64,000 bases of DNA. Origin: Tubulanus polymorphus. Its lineage: Eukaryota > Nemertea > Palaeonemertea > Tubulaniformes > Tubulanidae. The DNA is taken from NCBI RefSeq assembly GCF_964204645.1, contig NC_134028.1, positions 18,946,153 to 19,010,152 on the forward strand, given 5' to 3'. Below the pieces are notes generated by a model that worked only from the letters and a program-made list of their open reading frames with translations, was not told the DNA's origin and ran no database searches. Position 1 is the stretch's first letter, and every line of letters starts with the position of its first letter. Positions 35,901 through 45,527 of this stretch are shown one piece after another. The position numbers and the translations under genes were made by a program.

Positions 35901-35966
35901 GTTTCGATATTTACCTTGCGTTGACAATGACCGTACATTGTTCACGTATTGTTCTAACGCTGCCAT
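20956..35966 (-). CDS. COPS3: COP9 signalosome complex subunit 3 (CSN3)
   Basis: CSN3 is a PCI-domain scaffold of the COP9 signalosome, which removes NEDD8 from cullins and so regulates cullin-RING ubiquitin ligases in nucleus and cytoplasm. Thirteen exons, in coding order: 35966-35915, 33972-33843, 33500-33391, 33228-33179, 30937-30845, 30691-30617, 23693-23589, 23434-23294, 22562-22461, 22383-22312, 21857-21771, 21289-21176, 21090-20956. All have GT-AG borders and the phases add up to 1266 nt, 421 aa, close to the 423 aa of the vertebrate protein. Landmarks are [52 protein letters not shown], the PCI region with [19 protein letters not shown], and [20 protein letters not shown]. Conservation ends at VDPQFVKK in the last exon; the next 21 codons to the TGA at 20956-20958 are unlike other CSN3 tails, and a GTTTGT donor directly after KK could lead to another terminal exon. 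The introns of exons 1, 4 and 6 are large and filled with transposons. Confidence 0.95.
23830..24062. repeat. Single arm of the long-TIR element (COPS3 intron 6)
   Basis: The stretch with ACTAATTGTTTATCG, GCGGATAAATAAACAATAT and AAGCCCCTGTG matches the right arm of the long-TIR element at 35179-35451. The opposite arm is not found nearby, so this is a solo terminus or truncated copy. The open frame at 23807-24076 is inside it. Confidence 0.7.
24111..24916. mobile_element. Harbinger-like MITE, 806 bp (COPS3 intron 6)
   Basis: The termini GGCCAAAAAAAAGATGTC and GGCCAAAAAAAAGGTGCC face each other, both followed by TTGTTTCTCAT. TTA flanks both sides as a 3-bp target duplication. The interior has repeated CCGCCCGCAT and AAATAAAAA motifs. 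It includes the 118-codon frame at 24314-24670, which has no recognisable domain. Confidence 0.75.
26900..28443 (-). pseudogene. Decayed FLYWCH zinc finger / MULE transposase
   Basis: Read on the minus strand, a Cys-rich N terminus ([13 protein letters not shown], then NWKCIWC) lies near 28370-28240. A FLYWCH-like zinc-binding segment ([19 protein letters not shown], then [12 protein letters not shown]) follows near 27930-27770. The MULE core then begins with [55 protein letters not shown] and [12 protein letters not shown] near 27415-27130. The ADSTF and ATDFE aspartates and the C-x2-H pair are those expected of the DDE core. Stops and frameshifts separate the blocks, and the segment carrying the final Glu is not recognisable. 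The element cannot make its own transposase. Confidence 0.75.
28570..28775. repeat. Tandem repeat of about 57 bp inside the MULE
   Basis: The phrase GCTCACTCATAAT followed by TTATTTGTAA recurs at about 28571, 28630, 28686 and 28742, so four diverged copies lie at 56-59 bp spacing. Confidence 0.75.
30021..30616. other. COPS3 intron 6, distal part with a 58-bp direct repeat
   Basis: CCTGGACKTAAAATAAACTG followed by GTTATCTTTTATAWATCATT occurs at 30072-30130 and 30346-30404 with almost no change. No gene is present. About 30440-30560 resembles the old repeat at 5064-5240. Confidence 0.5.
30938..32025. other. COPS3 intron 4, proximal part
   Basis: I see no gene or named repeat. The 63-codon frame at 31837-32028 is AT-rich, with a poly-A run, and has no recognisable family. 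Confidence 0.4.
32026..32740. repeat. Tandem repeat of about 135 bp (COPS3 intron 4)
   Basis: The phrase GATTTGAAGAAATAGAAACT followed by CCACCCCCAGGGG recurs at about 32089, 32226, 32370 and 32502, with weaker flanking copies at 32026 and 32635. Each unit includes AAATTTGGAATTGATCTGA and GTAGGACTAGTAGC. It closes with GGACGGACAGACGC and CAGCTCCGCTAACCTTCGG, a tail common in invertebrate repeats. Confidence 0.8.
34211..35451. mobile_element. Long-TIR element (arms about 265 bp) in COPS3 intron 1
   Basis: The left arm 34211-34471 and right arm 35179-35451 are inverted copies, starting CACAGGGGTTTGGCGATGGG at the outside and meeting at GTCACGTGAC on the inside. Between them lies a separate MULE derivative and about 250 bp of other sequence. 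Target duplication is unclear (ACTAACTACT against TTACTACATT). A single arm recurs at 23830-24062. Confidence 0.75.
34718..35178. mobile_element. Non-autonomous MULE derivative nested in the long-TIR element
   Basis: The left end GAATTACGGTCAAAACG and its array of GTCAAAACGTCC units match the left end of the 25312-30020 MULE. The right end has three GAGGACGTTTTGAC units in the opposite orientation. The subterminal TCAATCAACGGTAGTGG and CATACGCCCTATACATTA segments also match the large element. About 4.2 kb including all coding sequence is missing. Confidence 0.8.
35460..35555 (-). mobile_element. tRNA-like SINE remnant
   Basis: On the minus strand, GAGGTCAAGGGGTTCGG resembles an A box and GTGGGTTCGAATCCC is a good B box, spaced as in tRNA. 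No full cloverleaf can be drawn with certainty: the acceptor stem does not close. I therefore call it tRNA-derived SINE sequence and not a tRNA gene. Confidence 0.4.
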
Positions 35967-36678
35967 AACTTATAAGTCATGGAAATATACACTTCAATTA
36001 AGGGTGCTGTTTTTACCAATTTTTTGTAGAGGCGTGTTCGGATGGTCACACCTTAAATTACGTAAATAACCTACCGGGTTTCAAACATCAGCAACATCAA
36101 AGCATTAAGTAAAATGAAAATAGATAAAATTGTTTGACATTTTTATCATTAAGTCAAAAAAGCTATCTCAATTATCTTTTCAAATTCTAGTAGGTCTAAC
36201 AATATTAGCTTGAATGTCAGCGTAATTGAATATGTGTCGGGTATAATCGAATGTACTCAGTAAATATGTTGAGCTTACGCGGTACCAAAATGATTATGAT
36301 TGCCAGAGTATGTTTAAAATTCAAATTAATTTTATTTATCTTAATTTTGAACCCAATTGCTTCGATCAACTGGTATTAAAAGCAACACGTGGCAAATAGT
36401 AATACATGATAACTGCCACTCCGAGAAGATAAGATCACTTGTAGACTTAAACCATCTCACTGTAGTAGGTTTGTAATTTCCACGTAGCAAACCCATTAGG
36501 TAGAAACAGATTTCAATTGAGAAGAAATTGTCAACCAGTCTAAGAAAGAAATGAGTGTAAAACAACCTTTTAAACAAAATTTCCACTTTATATCAAACAA
36601 ATTTTATATTTATAAATAGAGGTAAGATACTGATACAAAAGTGACAACTACACAAGTCTTCACATTATTTTCACCATT
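35967..36678. other. COPS3 upstream region and COX20 3' flank
   Basis: This is the 712-bp interval between the COPS3 start codon and the COX20 stop codon, both on the minus strand. It must contain the COPS3 promoter and the COX20 3' untranslated region. I see no convincing TATA box near 35970-36030, as is usual for housekeeping genes. The 81-codon frame at 36341-36586 has no family resemblance. Confidence 0.5.
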
Positions 36679-37002
36679 TCATACATCGCTTTCTTCATTC
36701 AATGCCTTGTCTAATTCTGTGCCTTCTATAAGTAATTTTTTATCTATTGCCTGTCTTATTTTCCTCGAATTAAATCTCTCCTCCGACCATTTATAACGGC
36801 ACCACGACCATGTTGCCATGGTTACTAGTAGGTAGGAACCAAAACCGACGTTGGTAGAACGTCGGGGATTACTGGAAGCTAGAAACGATACAACCCCGAT
36901 TCCGAGTCCCGAACTAATTCCTGCTAACAGTGATTTTCTCATGCAAGGAATTTTGGTGAACTTTTCGTACCATGATAGATTTTCCTCGGAAGTCTCCTCC
37001 AT
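36679..37002 (-). CDS. COX20: COX20, cytochrome c oxidase assembly protein
   Basis: COX20 is an inner mitochondrial membrane chaperone that stabilises newly made COX2 during assembly of complex IV. The predicted 107-aa protein (vertebrate about 118 aa) has WYEKFTKIPCMRKS, corresponding to the family's N-terminal NTPCARHS region, a first membrane segment (LLAGISSGLGIGVVSFLA), the conserved SNPRRSTNVGFGSYLLVT leading into a second membrane segment, then CRYKWSEERFNSRKIRQAI and KKLLIEGTELD. The TTTTGCAG acceptor at 37009-37010 lies six bases before the ATG at 37000-37002, so the upstream exon is either untranslated or adds a short N-terminal extension. The gene reads towards COPS3 on the same strand. 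Confidence 0.92.
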   Translation of the reverse strand: MEETSEENLSWYEKFTKIPCMRKSLLAGISSGLGIGVVSFLASSNPRRSTNVGFGSYLLVTMATWSWCRYKWSEERFNSRKIRQAIDKKLLIEGTELDKALNEESDV

Positions 37003-37418
37003 TTGAATCTGCAAAATAAATAACTTTTCATATAAGAAACACTTGAGAAGACGCTCCAGGCTGGATGAAAGAGCACTTTTTAGTTTTGGCAGATGCCTCA
37101 GGCAAAAATTGCTTGCAGGTGGGATGAGCGACTGCTGTTTAGGTGTCCCTAATGGTTATATGTACCTAACCTTACCATAACACTATTCTTTAATAACACT
37201 AGCGCCACCCAGTGGATAGGTGACCCAAACTGCAGTTAGACCAATAAGGCCGCATTGGCAAAATATCCACTTCCTAAATTATAATCGGATGGGCTTGCTT
37301 GAAAATCAGATCGTGAAACTAAACAATTACTGACTAATTAGCCGCAACCGGTGGTACGAATTTTCGGCGAGGCCCACTGTTGGTTGATGTCATTGTCGCT
37401 CTCACCCTGCTACCTTAG

Positions 37419-38246
37419 TAGTTAGTTACCTAATCGTTGGTGGTAAGCTTTTTATAATCGGATGAGCTTATACCAACGTAAGGGATGACAAGGGCCAAAA
37501 CACGGTTGAAAATAGTAACACTTCAAAAATATACTTTCTATTGATTTCAGTCCACAATTAATGGCTTAATTCACAAACTAACACAGGTACTTTACGAAAT
37601 AATCCAGTGATTTATCAACATTATTTTGAGAAATTAATTGATTTCTCCACAAATTTCGCCATTGGCCGCCATTTCTCTGTATTGCATACATGTGGCATGA
37701 TAGACAAGGTGACCTACAAGGATTTATATAAAACTTTCAAGACGAAACGACAATTTTTATTTTTGATGGTTTTCCAACTTATATTTCAAATCTTCATGTT
37801 TTCCATAATGAATAATGCAGAAATAATTTCTGGTTGAAGAAAAATGTGAATAAGTGTTGATTTCTTAATTTTTTCAATTCCGTCGTTTCGTCTCGTTAGT
37901 TTGTGTTGTGGTCCTGACCTCAGTCCACAGGTGCCAGCACCTACCACACGTTTTCAAAATGGCCGCCGTTGAATCGCCGGAAATTTACTCTCACTTTATG
38001 GCCGATTTGCACATGGATTAAGATCGTCAGGTGAGGTGTTATAGGTATCAAACAAACTACAAATCTGCTGTGCGTTGATTACAACAAAAAATAGACGGAT
38101 ATCTCAAGACCAGAAAATGCCAGGCAAATTACTCGTCAGTCAAATTGGCTAACGAAAATTGCCTGCAAAAATGACGTTCCCATTCCTGACTGTGGTTTGT
38201 GAAAATATCCGATCGTGAAACTAAACCACAGTCCGGTTACTGACTA
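37419..38246. mobile_element. MULE-type non-autonomous element, copy 3
   Basis: It has TAGTTAGTTACC and ACTGACTA ends, with CTACCTTAG at 37410-37418 and 38247-38255 as a perfect 9-bp target duplication. It is collinear with copy 1 at 7301-8068 over most of its length. This copy gives the cleanest definition of the family's ends and target duplication. Confidence 0.9.
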
Positions 38247-38255
38247 CTACCTTAG

Positions 38256-39170
38256 TAGAGTAAGTAGTGTTCCTTATTCCCTTGGGTCCGGTGAATGATG
38301 GTCTGCAGAGTTTCCAGAACCTGTCATGTCAGGTCTCAAGACAGGTCAGAAAAAAACCAAACTCACGACTATATTTGACGAAACGGTGAAATGTCTAGGC
38401 ATGCGAGACGAATGGAAGAAAATTTGTGGACGAATATCAAGTTGGATGAACTTTAACCAGGCGCAGATCCAGGGGGTCTTTACACTAGGTCTAAATAATT
38501 TGTCTTATCTTGAAATAAAGTGCACTATTTCCGAAGACTTTTTAGTTGGAGGGCATGGGCCGGGGGTGGAGGTTATAGGTTATCGTTTTGTAACGTTTTA
38601 GTTCACAGGAAATGGCTTCAAACCACTGCTGGAATCTCAAAATTTATCAGCGCGAAGCAGTGTTAGCCTGGAGCACTGCGCTCGGTGTGTTAACAATGTT
38701 GCCCTTTTCTTTTACTTTAGGCCTAGTAGATGCCCCTAGAATTCTGAGAAGACCCTCCGATTTACCCCCTAGATCGCCCCCAGTTAACTTGAACATTATC
38801 TTATTGCTCCAAACAAATACACCGTAATTTATATATGCAATAAGTATTAACATTAATACAGGATCGACTGTACTTGAAACATTAACGGGCAAATCAATTA
38901 CCTTGATCTTTCGTATATATTTGAATCCCCCAAGGGCCCATCACCGTAAGAAAAATTGGGTCGATCGGGCTCAAGATGGCCGCCCTATGACCTTTTTAGT
39001 GCCCAAAAATGTCAATTTTGGGCCAAATTACGAGTCCTGTAGCTTCCTACTGGTTCGCCATTTCTCATTGCAATTTGTGAAGGGTATTCTTTGGAAAGGG
39101 ATGTTTTATACCTGAGCCAGGTACTTTTGATCGGCCAATTAATAAACGCAATTGGCGGCCATCTTATGGT
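38256..39170. other. Spacer with a hAT-like terminus
   Basis: A CCAGGCGCAGATCCAG terminus of the 3228-type family occurs near 38457, but I find no matching right end, so it is a truncated insertion. The 91-codon frame at 38326-38601 runs across that terminus and is not a plausible gene. No host gene is recognised. Confidence 0.4.
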
Positions 39171-39660
39171 ATCATCAGTACTCATTCGTAGGTGGGAAAA
39201 AGTTTTTCCACATTATATTGATACCTAAGCATATTTTGTTACCACAATCAATTGCAATGTTGTAGCTCATGACATTGTCTATGATTGTGATGAGTTTTAA
39301 GGACATTAGTAATTCAATATGGTCACCAGGGGGCGTTGAATAGTAGAATAACTTAGTATTTCCTTATTAGATTAGTACCTAGGTATATTTTGTTACCATG
39401 ATCAATTGCAAAGTTGTAGTTTATGACATGTTCTATTTTTGTGGTGAGTTTCAGGGTCATTGGGTTTTGCATATGGTCACCAGGGTGCATTGAATAGTGG
39501 AATTACTTAGTATTTCCATATTAAATTGGTAACGAGGCATATTTTGCTATCACAATCAATTACAAAATCGTAGCTGCTGACATGTTCTATGATTGTAGTG
39601 AGTTTCAAGGTCATTGGTTTTTGTATATGGTCACCAGGGGGCGTTGAATATTGAAATTGT
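39171..39660. repeat. Tandem repeat of 154 bp, about three copies
   Basis: GGTCACCAGGGKGCRTTGAA recurs at about 39321, 39475 and 39629, a spacing of 154 bp. Each unit also has CATATTTTGYTAYCAYRATC and TAGTATTTCC. Confidence 0.85.
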
Positions 39661-39987
39661 TAGATTGTTGAGCATTGGAAACCACTTCCCAAGTGGGTAT
39701 GGTGTCCCTGGACCCCTAATTTTATGATGTGTTGCAATATAGATAGGCCTACTGATTTTATAGAGACTGATTTTAAATCAACTCTGCAATTTAAAGCATG
39801 CAAATCTATCTATCTATCGGGTTAGCTATTTCTTATACCGGTAATAATCTTTTTATTATGATAAATATTATTATTTGTCAATTATCATTTGTTTTGTTTT
39901 TAGACAATATGTATAGTTAATTTTGAATCCGGGCCATAACTCCCCCGCCCAAAATACCTCCACCCAGATATCCCATAACCAGAATGT

Positions 39988-40075
39988 TGTAGGGAAAAAT
40001 CTCCAGGGTAAAAATCCCCTAGGTAGAAATCCCCTAGGTAAATATCCCCTGGGTAAAAATCTCCAAATATTCAAA
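39988..40075. repeat. Tandem array of a 15-16-bp unit
   Basis: Five to six units of GGGTAAAAATCTCCA or AGGTARAAATCCCCT lie here. The unit style (A-run flanked by GG and CC) resembles the terminal arrays of the MULE at 25312 and of the element at 40544, but I find no inverted partner array within the next few kilobases. Confidence 0.7.
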
Positions 40076-40543
40076 GTCGGTAATAATCCCCACTTGGTGA
40101 TTTTCAAAAAGATTTCAAAGCAAGATGTTTCTCTTAGAATAAAATAAATTGTTCGAATTAATAAGAGAAACGAACTTTTTATTTGTAAAATTCGAACTGG
40201 AATATTTTTGAACTGTGTACTCTTGTTAATTTGTGGTATATTTGAGCTGTGCGATGCCATGAATTATAAGCAATAATGAACTTTTAATTTGAAATATTTT
40301 AGATTCAAGCTAGTGTAATATATTTTAAATGTGCGATGAACCCTTCCTAACCCACGATAACTTTAAGTACGGTTAATTTAGTATCAATGAACTGTTAATT
40401 TGTAGTATGTTTTAATTCAAATAGTGTACATACTATAGTTTGTATGCTCATGATATCCTAATCGTGTTCCACAGTAAAAAATGAATAAATTGGATATATG
40501 TATCAATAAATATGAATTAATTAACTGACCTTAAGATTGTATT

Positions 40544-41226
40544 GTAGGAAAAAATGGCCAAGGAAAAAATGGCCAGGAAAAAATGGCCACTGAAAAAAAG
40601 GCCTAGGAAAATTTATGAGAACTACTGACAATGTTAATAAACATTAAGCTTTCAATTTTATGACATAATTTATTTTTCATGGGGCTAAAATCAATAGAAT
40701 CGGTATAATGAGTTCAGAAATTTGATGAACTTACATTTAATTTCATACATATAATGAATATATCAAGAACTATCATGAAAGAACTATCATGCAAGTGGGC
40801 AATGGATAAACTTAATAGTGATAAACTTTAACTTAAACTTAATTAATCAACTTAATTAGTATTTCAAAACATCTAAATAAGCTATTAGGGCACAGACTGT
40901 CTCAAATCATCAAAGGTAAATGCATTGAAATTGTGTGGTAATTTATATAGCAAGCTGGTGTAGTGTCTGATAACACCGAAGTGAGATATGCTTATCATAA
41001 ATTTACCTAAACTAATCCAGGAATAGGTCTAATAATCTCAAAAAGTGACATGTCAAAACATCAATGCATTTGATTTCTTTTTAGTCAATGAAATGATGGT
41101 TAGTTTTCTATTTAATTTTCCTTGGCCTTTTTTCCGTGGCCATTTTTTCCTTGACCATTTTTCTTAGGCAAATACCTTAGCCATTCTTTCCTTGGCCATT
41201 TTTTCCTTGGCCATTTTTTCCGTTCA
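40544..41226. mobile_element. Element with terminal arrays of GGAAAAAATGGCCAA
   Basis: The left end (40546-40612) has four units of about 16 bp built on GGAAAAAATGGCCA. The right end (41118-41224) has six or seven units of the complement. The inverted arrays bound about 500 bp of AT-rich non-coding DNA. By analogy with the MULE at 25312 this is probably a non-autonomous MULE-like element; target duplication not resolved. Confidence 0.65.
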
Positions 41227-41361
41227 CCGTTTATTCAATATTAGACGTACGGCCAGCAGCCGTAACGGTCAGACGATCGGTCGTTTCTTTTCCCCTGCCT
41301 GGAGATATATTTGAATGATGGATCAACAGCCCGTTAACGCATCCCTGACCACTATTACAAT

Positions 41362-42408
41362 CAGTGGCGGTCCAGGGGGGATGCACAGGGGGCACGTGCA
41401 CCCCCCTAAAGTCCTCGCTAATCTTTTACGGACTGACCTTTTCGTGAGAACGAAGACAAGCATGTGAAAAATCCCTGAAAATGTGTAAGCTTATGTCGTC
41501 GCTTACAAATACCAGCGCTTTACGGCAGTACATCGTTCATGAAAGTTGTGAAAATCGCTATTCAAATTGCGAGTTAAATGGTACTCTGATCTTACCCAGA
41601 ACGTGTCTCCGTGCGTCTAATTTCAAAAGAAATTTCTGGGGGAGGATCCCCAGTCTATGGTGGCTGATAAGGGCCAAAGCGTTAAATTCCTGGTATGTAA
41701 ATGAGGGCGCCAGAACGCCAAAACGAAAAAAAAAAACGTCCAATTTTCTCGGAAAGTTCGTTTTGGAAAGCCAAATTTTGGCGGGGGCGCCAAAAAGAAC
41801 TTTCATTTTGGCGCCCCCGCCAAAACGAACTTTCGTTTTGGCCCCCCGCCAAACAACGAAAAACGTCCAATTCTCTCTGAAAGTTCGTTTTGGCGCGCCA
41901 AAACCAAAAAAAATCCGTTTTGGCGCGGTTATTTCCGTTTTGGCGCCCCCGCCAAAACTAACATTCAACCACAGTAAAATTATTTTTCAATTTGGTGCGT
42001 TGATCTTGTGTGTAATTTGCATAAATTTGCATATATAGAATTATTTTACGTGGTTGAAAGTTCGTTTTGGCAGGGGGGCCAAAACGGAATTTTGTTCGTT
42101 TTGGCGCGCCAAAACGAACTTTCAGAGAGAATTGGACGTTTTTCGTTGTTTGGCGGGGGGCCAAAACGAAAGTTCGTTTTGGCGGGGGCGCCAAAACGGA
42201 ATTTTTCTTCGTTTTGGCGCGCCAAAACGAACTTTCAGAGAAAATTGGACGTTTTTTTTCGTTTTGGCGTACTGGCGTTCTGGCGTTCTGGCGCCCTCAT
42301 TTACATACCAGGAATTTTACGCTATGGCCCTTATCAGCCACCATACCAGACCCCCCCCGCCCCATTTGGATTTGTGCACCCCCTCTATGGGTCCTGGATC
42401 CGCCGCTG
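41362..42408. mobile_element. Foldback hAT-like element, nearly palindromic over 700 bp
   Basis: The outer ends CAGTGGCGGTCCAG and CTGGATCCGCCGCTG are of hAT type, flanked by ACAAT and ACAGT. Inside, 41640-41975 and 42050-42355 are inverted copies (GGTGGCTGATAAGGGCC; TTCCTGGTATGTAAATGAGG) separated by about 75 bp. The arms contain many GAAAGTTCGTTTTGGCG and GGCGCGCC motifs. Six overlapping open frames (41481-42471, both strands) are translations of this low-complexity palindrome and are not genes. Confidence 0.8.
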
Positions 42409-42726
42409 ACAGTATCCGTGTATGCCCGACGCGTTGCAATTCGGTACCAAGAACGTACGATGTTAATGTAACGCCGATTGATATATCAAGAATGTAATTT
42501 ATGAAATATATACGATGTTTCAGTTTCAAATTCAACTTACATGATTTGATTTGCGGACCGCTGGAAGGAACGAAGATTTCTCAAGTTCTTCTGACATTTG
42601 TCAAATGATTACTCCAAGAAATAACTATCCCCGGCCAGTACGTGTTTGCCAGTGCATCTGAGCCGAATATTGAAAGCAATCTCCCGACTTGGTACCGGCC
42701 TTAGTTACCCCAGGCAAAGAGTCCGA
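42409..42726. other. Spacer between the foldback element and the large repeat
   Basis: I see no gene or recognised repeat. Confidence 0.4.
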
Positions 42727-44956
42727 ATTATGAGAATGCCGGTTTGCTAGCGTATCTATTTAACACCCGTATTGCTCGGGTTAGTTTCACTATCAACGGG
42801 TGGCGCTGTATGTAAATTTCACATCAATCAACGACTTTCGGCTATTAGCGGTACTTAAGACCACTTGAAAACATCATAGTCAATTACGGTAGTAGTGAAC
42901 ATAAAAAGATACAGTACAAAGATACAGTACGGTGTACAGTTAAGGACATGATTCCATAGGACCCATACCAGAGACATTTTGTTCAGACAAGGACTATTAG
43001 TTAAACACTAATCTTCATTTTCAGCAATTAACGATCTGGTGAATTAATTAGTGATTCGGTCTTTCGGTGGTTCGAGATAAAATGCCCGCAAAATAAGAAC
43101 CTAACGAACCAGGGCTGACCACAAATTGCCCAACAGATGAATTTTCGAAACGACACAATCCAATCATGTTTGGTATCAAATGTGGCGTGGACCATGGTCT
43201 TTTAACTGACCAGTACTGACCATATAGTAAATTATTTGTTTGCAAACAATTAAGTTGTTTGGTGTCAAATAACTAGATATGATGTGGGCATTAATCTAAA
43301 AATTGTTTAAGTGACCAATGCTTGACCAGTACAGACCAGTTACCAGTGCTAACCAGAACCCCCATAAGTAATTTATATGTTGAGTGAATCCTTCGTTAGT
43401 ACTACTAGCTCTTAAATTTGTCGCTTGAAAAAGTCTTGTCCGATTTTTGTTGTAGGTAGCGAGCTAACTTTGAAATTCCGCTAAAATGCATAAGATTTTT
43501 ACGTAGGGTTTTGAACGAACAACGTTTCCATTTGTAATTGTAACGTGCGCATTTGAGCCTGTAACGTGCACATTTCACTCGCGAGAACGTGCGTATCGGT
43601 ACCAACATGCGAGACTTGTCAAACTTTTACGATCAAGACTTTTAAACTGAACAAAGAAGATATCATATCATATTATATATACATGAATAGATGGAATGAT
43701 AATGTAGTAGTTTTAAATGTTTCGTAGCTGCTGTCCACTGACCACAGATCAAAGCTAATTGCCTGATATGAAATATATTTTTGTTATAGAGATGTAGTAG
43801 ATCAGTGAGAATTCAAACTTATGGTTAATTTTGAGTGATCACAACGCTAACCAATAGAGAAAGCTGTAAGGCCCAAGAAAAGATGCATTAAGTATAACAT
43901 ATCTTTCAATATAATGATGAGGTATTCAACTGGCCATCACAACAATAGTTTGACTTATCTTATTGAAAAATACCGGAGTGTTAATGGGAAAACCTTGAAT
44001 TCGAAACAATTCCACACTCAATCGTTTACTTTGAAAACACAATTTGCATTTTGTGGACATGTATTTTTTTCTGCACCAAAAGCATGAAGTATATTATCTT
44101 TGCTTGTAAAAATTTGAAATTTTGGGGAAGATTTTTGGCCTCGTTAACCTGTGAACACGTCCTTCATATATTTTCTAAGACCGACCCTTGAAATAATACT
44201 GAGAGTTTCGAGGATAATTTTGGTAGGAAGTAAACTTAGGCTGCTTCGTATCCGTGGAGGGTTGCTAATTATTGATTCTATACACAATAATCATAAGTAC
44301 CATGAGATTCGATAGAATATCGTTTTTCAATCATACGTACACGAGTTATCGCGATATAAAGATAAATAATATGTTCATATACTTTTTACGTCTTATATAT
44401 TTCTTTACTAGTATAAATAAAGAGTGGATCAGCAGGCCACCTGAGACCATTCCACGATCTAAGGTCAGTTGCCAAAAGTTAGTAAGTTTACCAGTGGATA
44501 TTTAACATTTATAATGACAATTAAATTTTCATTGCTAAAATAACTTTGTACTTGTTGACTCAAAAGCAGAGAATTGAAAATACGATAATACGATACGAAA
44601 ACTCAGTGTACAAATTCAAAAGATTATCTCTAGTGAGAGATCGAACGTTGTGTCGTAATTTTCTAATGATGAAACATGGTTTGAAATTTGAAATGTGTAC
44701 ATAGTTGATCTTTTTCAGTGTATTTAGTCATGTATCATATTGGATGATGGTTAATTTAAACTATCTTTTGAGAAACGGGTCCCAGAGCTGTATCCTTTAC
44801 TCCTGTAATAGAGGATGCAATCTATTTGCTACAAACGGCTGGTGCAAATAGCTAGAAAACGTAACAATAGTGCGATGGCAAACTTAGAGCAAGCGTACAT
44901 TGGTTGTTTAGGTTTTTCGAAGGGGAGAATTTGTGGGAAAATTACTGAGATATATC

Positions 44957-45505
44957 TGTAGTGTTCAATTGTGTAATTTGTAACAGTTAATTTTGCTCTA
45001 GCTAGTGGCGCCCTCATGCGGTATTTCTTTGTACTAAAAGTTAAGATGGTATCCATGTGATTGCAATTTTAAGACAGTTTTAGTTTTTACGTTTGTTTCT
45101 GCCAAATTTATGTTAGATCAATCCCAAAACGTCTGTAAGTACATAGCAGAATATCTTCTAAATGTGTATTAATATTCAGTAATCAGTAACTATAGTTTAA
45201 TGTGCTTTAAATCAGTCGCGAAAGTTTATTAAATTTAGTTATTGAGTACGTGACTTCCGGTAAAGATGGAAGACATTTTTTTTTTTACTTTCGATATTAA
45301 TTTCCTATGTTGCAATATTCTTATAGTGTAATATTGTTTATTTTATTAGAAACCAACAACAACATATGTAAAGAACAACGACAAGATATGTCAAGAACAA
45401 CACAAGATTAAGTTGATTCAAGAATAAAAAAGTCAAAGAGTTGCGTTTAAACCAAGAAGATTGTTGCGTTAAGTTTATTTGCAAGATTCAAGATTGGCAG
45501 TTACA
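44957..45505 (+). repeat. BEL/Pao 5' LTR
   Basis: It is 549 bp, begins TGTAG and ends TTACA, and is identical to 51144-51692 including a run of eleven T. It should carry the promoter of the element; the last 65 bases could be translated only by the upstream in-frame ATG at 45441. Confidence 0.97.
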
Positions 45506-45527
45506 AAAGTTTAGACGAAGACTAAAG

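Noticed and set aside
36341..36586. 81-codon minus-strand frame between COX20 and COPS3
   Set aside because: There is no domain, the composition is AT-rich, and it lies where the COX20 3' untranslated region must be.
38326..38601. 91-codon plus-strand frame
   Set aside because: It runs across a hAT-type terminus near 38457, so its second half is transposon sequence, and the first half has no recognisable domain.
41481..42497. Several overlapping open frames up to 185 codons on both strands
   Set aside because: They translate the foldback element's repeated GTTTTGGCG and GGCGCC motifs (RFGAPKRTF-type peptides in every frame). Open frames on both strands over the same palindrome are a compositional effect.
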